A DNA stretch of 5,492 nt from Acetobacteraceae bacterium (lineage in GTDB: Bacteria; Pseudomonadota; Alphaproteobacteria; Acetobacterales; Acetobacteraceae), in the NCBI GenBank assembly GCA_027489135.1, contig JAIYAI010000241.1, positions 1-5,492 of the forward strand. Direction: 5' to 3'. Of this stretch, positions 1-5,300 are shown piece by piece (within the stretch, counting starts at the first letter, position 1; each line of letters begins with the position of its first letter). The notes beneath the pieces are model-generated. The model had not been told where the DNA came from and ran no database searches. It saw nothing but the letters and a program-made list of their open reading frames with translations. Position numbers and translations under genes: made by a program.

Positions 1-8
1 ATGATGGG

Positions 9-28
9 GTCGGACGTATACGTCCGAC
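9..28. repeat. Perfect 20-bp palindrome downstream of the transporter gene
   Basis: The half-site GTCGGACGTA is followed directly by its exact reverse complement, giving a 20-bp palindrome centred between 18 and 19. As RNA it could form an 8-bp stem with a TATA loop on either strand. It lies 34 bp beyond the stop codon of the minus-strand transporter gene. It could be part of a bidirectional terminator, a dyad protein-binding site, or a regulatory site for a gene beyond the left edge. No T-tract follows it on either strand, so a simple intrinsic terminator is not well supported. The symmetry is certain; the role is unknown. Confidence 0.6.
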
Positions 29-53
29 GGGGGAAGAAGTGCCTTCTTCTCCC
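29..53 (-). terminator. Putative terminator hairpin after the transporter gene
   Basis: Read on the minus strand, a stem begins 8 nt after the transporter stop codon: GGGAGAAGAAG, loop GCA, then CTTCTTCCCCC. All eleven positions pair except one A-C mismatch; read on the plus strand that position is a G-U pair, so the stem is slightly better there. No run of U follows on the minus strand, where the next sequence is the 20-bp palindrome. The two hairpins together may stop transcription from one or both directions. The hairpin is visible; terminator function is inferred from position. Confidence 0.4.
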
Positions 54-61
54 GATCTTCT

Positions 62-1726
62 TCACTCGACGATCACCGCCGCGTCTTCCCCCGCCAGCCG
101 GCTCGGCAGCAGTTCGCCCCGCCGCTCCAGGAGCGGGTGCGCGACGGTGGCGAGATGGGCCCCCACCCTGCGCAGATCGCGCACCGCGTCCAGCACCAGC
201 CCCGGCGCGCCGGCCTCCGGCCCCGCCGCGGTCAGGCGTCGCATCGCCTGGCGCTCGGCCTCGCGCAGCGCTTCCTTGCCGCGGACCAGGCTGCGCGCGG
301 CCTCGATGTCCTCCAGCATGAACACCGCGACGGCGAGGCGAAGCTGCTGCAGCAGGTCGGCATGGACCGCCTCCAGCGCCGCGGCCTCCTCCGCCGCCAG
401 GGGCACGGCGCGGCGCTGCCACTTCACCGCGTGGTGGACGAGGTCGCGGTCCACCACGTCGGCGGCATGTTCGAGGGCGAGCGCGAACGCCTGCACCTCG
501 GCGAGGCGCCGGCCCTCCTCGTCGCCCAGGATCTCGCGCGGGATTCGCGCGAGGTAGGCGTGCACGGCGTGGTGCAGGCGGTCCACGAGGTCGTCCATGC
601 GGCCCATGGCCTTGATGCCGTCGCGGTCGGCGCCCTCGCGGAAGGCCTCGGCGGAGGTCTTCAGCATCGCCTCCAGCCCGTCGGCCATGCGCAGCACCTC
701 CCGCGCCGCGTTGGTCAGCGCGACGGGCGGCGAGCGGAGGGCGGCCTCGTCGAGGTAGCGCGGCGCGGCCTCATCCGCCGCGGCGGCGCGGTCCGGCAGG
801 GCGCGGCGCAGCAGGCGCGCCAGCGCCGGGAGCAGCGGGAAGGCGAGGATGGCAGCAGTCAGGTTGAAGCCGAGATGCGCGTTGGCGACGAGGCGCGCCG
901 GCGCGGCGTCGAGCGCCTGCAGCCAGGCCGCGGCCTGCGGCAGAAGGGCCAGGGCGAGCAGGCCGAAGACCAGGCGGTTGAGCAGGTTGCCGAGGGGGAG
1001 GCGCAGCCGGGCCGGGTCCCTCGCATCGCCGCCGGCCTCCAGCAGCGGGTTCAGCGCGCTGCCGATATTGGCGCCGACGACCATGGCGATCGCCTGCTCC
1101 GGCCCGACCACCCCCGACCCCGCGAGCGAGGCGACGAAGAGCACCGCGGCGACCGAGGAATGCGCCGCCCAGGCCAGCACCGCCGCGACCACCAGGTTCA
1201 GCAGCGGCTGCCCGGCGATGAGGCCGAGCGCCTGGCGCAGGCCGGGTGAGGCCTCCACCGGCGCCATGGTCTCGACCATCAGATGCAGGGCGAGCAGCAT
1301 CAGGCCGAGGCCGATCGAGACGCGCCCGAGGTCCCGGGTGCGGGTGCGCTGGCCGCGGCGGAAGGCGACGACGCCCGCCAGCACCAGGGGCGGGAAGACC
1401 ACGGTGATGTCGAAGGCCAGCGCCTGGACGATCAGCGCCGTGCCGACATTGGCGCCCAGCATCTCCGCCAGGGCCGGCGCCAGCCCCACCTCCCCGGCGG
1501 CGTCGAAGGAGGTCACCATCAGCGCCGTCGCCGTGCTGGACTGCAGCGCGGCCGTCACGCCAAGGCCGGCGAGCACCGCCCGCACCTGCCCGCCGAGGGC
1601 GATGCCGAGCCAGCGCTGCAGGCGCGACCCGAAGGCGCGCTGCACCCCGGACTGCACCATGTGCAGCCCCCAGAGCAGCAGGGCCGCCTGGCCCGCCAGT
1701 TCCAGCAGGAGTCTCGCCTCGCTCAT
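62..1726 (-). CDS. Na+/phosphate cotransporter family protein with C-terminal PhoU-like domain (YjbB-like)
   Basis: Complete 554-residue inner-membrane protein of the Na/Pi cotransporter (NptA/PNaS, COG1283) family. The N-terminal half (about residues 5-310) is a series of hydrophobic helices forming two related halves. The first carries QSSTATA (62-68) and GANVGTA (91-97); the second carries AHSSVAAV (188-195) and GANIGSA (218-224). These are the inverted-repeat signatures that form the substrate path in this family. FNLT follows at 287-290. The C-terminal part (about 335-530) is soluble, helical and rich in charged residues and Ala/Leu, as expected of the PhoU-like domain fused to bacterial members. 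Length and order match E. coli YjbB (about 540 residues, linked to phosphate export) as I recall it. The start at 1724-1726 gives an N-terminus like that of YjbB, with a short cytosolic stretch before helix 1; upstream is only a G-rich GGGCGGGGCGG, not a clear Shine-Dalgarno. It is divergent from rpmE. The direction of phosphate movement cannot be told from sequence. Confidence 0.93.
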   Translation of the reverse strand: MSEARLLLELAGQAALLLWGLHMVQSGVQRAFGSRLQRWLGIALGGQVRAVLAGLGVTAALQSSTATALMVTSFDAAGEVGLAPALAEMLGANVGTALIVQALAFDITVVFPPLVLAGVVAFRRGQRTRTRDLGRVSIGLGLMLLALHLMVETMAPVEASPGLRQALGLIAGQPLLNLVVAAVLAWAAHSSVAAVLFVASLAGSGVVGPEQAIAMVVGANIGSALNPLLEAGGDARDPARLRLPLGNLLNRLVFGLLALALLPQAAAWLQALDAAPARLVANAHLGFNLTAAILAFPLLPALARLLRRALPDRAAAADEAAPRYLDEAALRSPPVALTNAAREVLRMADGLEAMLKTSAEAFREGADRDGIKAMGRMDDLVDRLHHAVHAYLARIPREILGDEEGRRLAEVQAFALALEHAADVVDRDLVHHAVKWQRRAVPLAAEEAAALEAVHADLLQQLRLAVAVFMLEDIEAARSLVRGKEALREAERQAMRRLTAAGPEAGAPGLVLDAVRDLRRVGAHLATVAHPLLERRGELLPSRLAGEDAAVIVE

Positions 1727-1800
1727 CCGCCCCGCCCGGTGTCACGGAGCTGACGTTAGCGGCGGCGGCCCGGTTGCGACATGCCGGGGCCGCTGGACGG

Positions 1801-1829
1801 TTGCGCGGGCCGCCCGCGGCCCCTATACG
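1801..1829 (+). promoter_or_regulatory. Candidate housekeeping promoter for rpmE
   Basis: TTGCGC (1801-1806) and TATACG (1824-1829) are separated by exactly 17 bp, the optimal spacing for a sigma-70-type promoter. The -35 box matches the consensus only at TTG; the -10 box matches at four of six positions and is the only TATA-like element in this GC-rich gap. Transcription would begin near 1836, leaving a leader of about 50 nt before rpmE. No equally good promoter was seen on the minus strand for the divergent transporter gene. Confidence 0.5.
1807..1822. promoter_or_regulatory. Inverted repeat filling the rpmE promoter spacer
   Basis: GGGCCGC (1807-1813) and GCGGCCC (1816-1822) are exact reverse complements separated by CC. 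The 16-bp dyad occupies nearly the whole 17-bp spacer between the putative -35 and -10 boxes, where a bound repressor, or a MerR-type activator that distorts the spacer, would act. The sequence is pure G+C in a GC-rich region, so chance symmetry is quite possible. Confidence 0.25.
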
Positions 1830-1843
1830 GCGCGTCTTCGCGC
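1830..1843 (+). promoter_or_regulatory. Small hairpin at the 5' end of the rpmE leader
   Basis: GCGCG (1830-1834), loop TCTT, then CGCGC (1839-1843) forms a 5-bp GC stem at or next to the predicted transcription start. A GGAGGG lies just after it (1844-1849), but that is 36 nt before the chosen rpmE start and too far to act as its ribosome-binding site. In E. coli, bL31 represses its own synthesis through the rpmE leader; whether this leader does the same cannot be judged from sequence alone. Confidence 0.2.
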
Positions 1844-1885
1844 GGAGGGTGCTCGCCCGGCCGCCGCCAGATTATGGGCAGTGCC

Positions 1886-2113
1886 ATGAAGTCTGACATC
1901 CATCCCGCCTACCACGAGATCAACGTCGTCATGACCGACGGCACCGCGTTCAAGACGCGCTCCTGCTACGGCAAGGAGGGCGACACCATCCGCCTCGACA
2001 TCGACCCGAAGTCGCACCCGGCCTGGACCGGTGTGCAGCGCGTGATGGACACCGGCGGCCAGGTGGCGAAGTTCAACAAGAAGTTCGCCGGCATCGGCCT
2101 GCGCAAGAAGTAG
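1886..2113 (+). CDS. rpmE: 50S ribosomal protein L31 (bL31)
   Basis: Complete 75-residue protein of the bacterial bL31 family, a component of the large subunit that helps bridge it to the small subunit. The N-terminal DIHP (residues 4-7), the TRS at 24-26, HPAWTG (44-49), DTGGQV (55-60) and FNKKF (63-67) are the family's conserved positions. The protein lacks the four zinc-ribbon cysteines of the C+ type and has only Cys27, so it is the zinc-independent form common in Alphaproteobacteria. The ATG at 1886 was chosen because it places MK-DIHP at the start as in homologues. An in-frame ATG at 1874 would add MGSA, and the frame is open further upstream, but neither extension resembles the family. 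A weak GGGCAG (1876-1881) is the only nearby ribosome-binding candidate. It appears monocistronic, between its own promoter and terminator. Confidence 0.95.
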   Translation: MKSDIHPAYHEINVVMTDGTAFKTRSCYGKEGDTIRLDIDPKSHPAWTGVQRVMDTGGQVAKFNKKFAGIGLRKK

Positions 2114-2120
2114 CGTGCCG

Positions 2121-2140
2121 GGCGGCCCGTCGGGGCCGCC
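2121..2140 (+). terminator. Intrinsic terminator-like hairpin after rpmE
   Basis: GGCGGCCC (2121-2128), loop GTCG, then GGGCCGCC (2133-2140) forms a perfect 8-bp GC stem starting 8 nt after the rpmE stop codon. It is followed by TCTCCCGC, a poor T-tract, as is common in high-GC genomes. Its position after a short monocistronic gene, with a separate large gene downstream, supports a role in ending rpmE transcription. Confidence 0.65.
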
Positions 2141-2229
2141 TCTCCCGCAAGGATTGTGGCCCGCATTGCCCTGCACGCGCTGCGTGTGGGGCTTTTGCTT
2201 TTCACGACGTCCGCTCGCGGTCCCGCGAT

Positions 2230-2240
2230 CACAATTTGTG
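2230..2240. promoter_or_regulatory. Short palindrome CACAATTTGTG, possible operator
   Basis: CACAA and TTGTG are reverse complements around a central T, in the most A+T-rich part of the region upstream of the RTX gene. It could be an operator half-pair. The dyad is only five bases per arm, so it may be chance. The outward order TCACA-TGTG is opposite to a CRP site, so CRP binding is not indicated. Confidence 0.2.
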
Positions 2241-2305
2241 TTCCGTCCGACTGATAACACATTCGGTTGCTGTTCCGCGCATCTCGCACTGCTAGCCTGA
2301 TCCCA

Positions 2306-2319
2306 CGGAGGGACCTCCG
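2306..2319 (+). promoter_or_regulatory. Dyad in the leader of the RTX gene containing a GGAGG
   Basis: CGGAGG (2306-2311), GA, CCTCCG (2314-2319) is a perfect 6-bp dyad; as RNA it would fold with a 5-bp stem and GGAC loop. It contains a full GGAGG, yet this is 25 nt before the ATG with no usable start at normal distance, and an in-frame TGA at 2298-2300 excludes upstream starts other than rare ones. It may be a leader structure; the role is unknown. Confidence 0.2.
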
Positions 2320-2336
2320 GACAGGGAACGAGGCAG

Positions 2337-5300
2337 ATGGCGATACCGGCAACCTGGAATACGGCCAGCGGGGACTGGTTCGTCGCCGCCAATTGGGACG
2401 AGCCCAACCCGAACCCGCCGCCGCCCACGCTGCACTACGTGCCCGGCCCCGACAATGACGTGAACATCCCTGACAATTCCGGGATCCTGACGCCCTTCAC
2501 CGTCACCTATGCCGGCACGAGCACGATCAACACGCTCGCCAGCACACGCGCCGTGACGCTCGAGTTCCAGACCGGCGCGCTGACCATCGACAATGGCGGC
2601 GGCACCGGGGTGTTCATCGAGAACGGCATCTTCAACGTCGCTTCCGGCTTCGTGCTGACCAACAACGCGGGCACGCTGAGCTTCAACGGCGGCCATCTGG
2701 CCGGCACCATGGCGGGTTCCGGCACCTTCCGCTTCATCAACGGCACCTTCGACCTCGATACCGGCCTGTCGATGACGGTGGCGAACTGGCTGCTGAGCTA
2801 CCAGGTCGGCTCCGCCACCGTCTCCACCACCAACCTCAACACCGACCTGACCTATGCCGGCAGCTTCACGATCGACTCGCCCTTCGGCAACGCCGCGATC
2901 CTGAACCTCAACAGCCACACGCTGACGCTGACCGGCACCAGCGCGCTCGCCGGCAACGTCTTCGGGCCGGGAACCGTCCAGATCCTCGGCAACGCCACGA
3001 TCAGCAGCGGCAACTATTCGGGCGGCGTGCTGCTGCAGGTCGCCAAGACCGTCTCGCAGACCGGGTCGGTGAGCCAGGCCGGCGGCTACGGGCTGCTCGG
3101 CACGCTGCAGGTCGATGCCGGGGCGAGCTACACCATCACCACGGCGAGCGGCATCGCCTGCCTCGGCAATCCCGACCAGGCGCTCATCGTCAACAACGGC
3201 AGCTTCGCCGACAACGGGGTCTCGGTGAATGCAAGCCGGCTCGATGTCGGCTTCACCAATGGCGCGGGCGCCACGCTCTCCGTCGCCGCGGGGGCGACGC
3301 TGAAGATCGGCTTCGCCGATTTCCGCGGCGTCACCAGCAGCCTCTACAACGGCGCGATCACCGGCGCCGGCACGCTCTGGCTCGGCGGCGCCTCCACGCT
3401 GAACACCACGACGCTGACGGTCGGCGCGATCCTGGCGAGCGACTCCACGACGCTCGGGCGCAACCTGACCTATGGCGGGGACTTCACGCTGGCGGTCTTC
3501 TCCACGCTCGAACTCGGCAGCCGCACGCTCACGCTCTCCGGCACCTCGGACTTCACGACCGGTTTCAACACCGTCGACGGGCCCGGCACGCTGCGGATCA
3601 CCGGCAGCTCGACCATCGGCGCCGTCACGATCGGCGCCGATGCCGCCGCGACGCTGCGCAACTCCGGCGCCAGCACGCAGACCGCCGGGATCACGCTGCG
3701 GGCCGGCAGCACGCTGCAGAACGATGCCGGTAAGACCTATACCCTCGCCGGCGGCGACATCACGCTGATCGACGGCAGCACGGTCACCAACGCCGGCACC
3801 TTCCTGGTCACCACCGCGAACACCGCCTTCCACGCCATCAGCGGCGGCAGCTTCACCAATACGGGCACGGTCACGATCGACGCCGGGGCCACGCTGCAGT
3901 TCTCATCGGGCAGCAGCGCGACCCTCGGCGGCACCGTGGGCGGCGCCGGCGCGCTGGTGCTGGCCGGCACGGGCGCGGTCAACACGCAGATCGGTACCAC
4001 TGCGCTCACCATGGCCGGCGTCACCACGCTCGGGGTCGACCTCGACTATGCCGGCGCCTTCACCTTCGGCTCCTTCGGGCGGATCAACCTGGCCGGCCAT
4101 ACGCTGACGCTGTCCGGCACCGCGGCGCTGAACGGCGGGTTCAACAGCATCGACGGATCGGGCACGCTGAAGGTCACCGGCAGCGCCACGCTCAACGGCT
4201 TCGCCGCAGGCGTCTCCGCCGGGGTCACGCTGCAGAATTCCGGCGCCGTCACGCAGACCGGCAGCATCACGCTCGACAAGGCCGGGTCGCTGCTGAACGA
4301 CGCCACGCGGACCTACACCCTCGCCGGTGGCGACCTCACGCTGATCGACGGCAGCACGGTCACCAACAACGGCACCTTCCTGGTCACGACCGCGAACACC
4401 GCCTTCCACGCCATCAGCGGCGGCAGCTTCACCAATGCGGGCACGCTCACGGTCGGCGCCGGCGCGACGCTGCAGTTCGCGCCCGGCAGCACCGCGACGC
4501 TCGGCGGCACGGTGGGCGGCGCGGGGTCGCTGGTGCTGGCCGGCACGATCGCGGTCAACACGCAGATCGGCACCACCGCGCTCACCATGGCCGGCGTCAC
4601 CACGCTTGGGGTCGATGTGGACTATGCCGGCGCCTTCACCTTCGGCGCCTTCGCGCGGATCAACCTGGCCAGCCATACGCTGACCCTCTCCGGCACCTCG
4701 ACGCTGACCGGCGGCTTCAACAGGATCGACGGATCGGGCACGCTGAAGGTCGCCGGCAGCGCGACCTTCGCCGGCTTCTCCACCGGCGTCACCGCCGGGG
4801 TCACGCTGCAGAACGCCGGCACCATCACCCAGACCGACAGCATCACGCTCGACGCCGGCAGTACGCTGCAGAACGACGCGGGGAAGACCTACACCCTCGC
4901 CGGCGGCGACATCACGCTGATCGCCGGCAGCGCCGTCACCAACGCCGGCACCCTCCTCGTCAACACCGCCAACACCGCGCTGCATGCCATCAGCGGCGGC
5001 AGCTTCACCAATGCGGGCACGCTCACGGTCGGGGCCGGCGCGACGCTCCAGCTCGGCGCGAACGGCGGCACCGCCACGCTCGGCGGCACCATCGGCGGAG
5101 GCGGGTCGCTGGTGATCGGCACCGCGGCGCTGAATGCCGCGATCGGCACGGGCGCGCTCACGCTGGGCTTCGGCGGCACCACGCTGCTGGGCCTCAACAT
5201 GACCTATGCCGGGGCCTTCGACATCGACCCGTTCGCCACCCTGGCGCTGAACGGCCGCACGCTGACGCTGACCGGCAGCGTCCTGATCGACGGCAACCTC

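Larger units (their letters stand above)
2141..2336 (+). promoter_or_regulatory. Intergenic region upstream of the RTX repeat gene, with a local G+C drop
   Basis: No gene is supported in these 196 bp; a 61-codon frame from 2115 overlaps the terminator hairpin and resembles nothing. From about 2190 to 2300 the sequence is clearly richer in A and T than the rest of the window (for example GCTTTTGCTTTT, CACAATTTGTG, CTGATAACACATT), which is typical of a promoter region. A weak promoter could be TTGCTG (2267-2272) with an extended -10, TGC-TAGCCT (2290-2298), but the spacing of 20 bp is long and the match poor. AGGGA (2323-2327), 9 nt before the ATG, and GAGG (2330-2333) are the ribosome-binding candidates. 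The boxes are guesses; the composition change is real. Confidence 0.45.

Noticed and set aside
137..1249. Plus-strand frames of 370 and 346 codons opposite the transporter gene
   Set aside because: They are Arg/Gly/His/Gln-rich without domains, while the minus frame matches the Na/Pi cotransporter family throughout, including its start and stop.
771..1745. 324-codon minus-strand frame overlapping the transporter in another phase
   Set aside because: Low-complexity Gly/Ala/Arg/Pro translation typical of an out-of-frame GC-rich gene.
1781..1885. N-terminal extension of rpmE by 35 codons
   Set aside because: The added residues are unlike any bL31 and cover the likely promoter and leader; homologues start at MK-DIHP.
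2115..2300. Possible small 61-codon gene after rpmE
   Set aside because: It begins inside the terminator hairpin region with a non-ATG start, has no ribosome-binding site and no recognisable features.
2292..3833. 513-codon minus-strand frame opposite the RTX gene, with phrases such as GAGVGDRAAVDQRDV
   Set aside because: It is composed of Arg, Gly, Ala, Asp and Glu as expected from the complement of a GC-rich repetitive gene, its repetition mirrors the sense-strand repeats, and the sense frame has recognisable RTX and beta-repeat features.
3903..4985. 360-codon minus-strand frame with internal repeats
   Set aside because: Its self-similarity has the same 576-bp period as the sense gene, so it is a shadow of the repeats. 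It shows no known motif and begins inside the array.
3737..5200. Series of minus-strand frames of about 75-100 codons with similar Val/Pro/Ala-rich sequences, recurring every 576 bp
   Set aside because: They are a third antisense frame of the same tandem repeat; they look like a gene family only because the DNA beneath is repeated.
3471..5204. CRISPR array or insertion-sequence repeats
   Set aside because: The repeats are long, in-frame, contiguous and protein-coding, with no short spacers, transposase or terminal inverted repeats.
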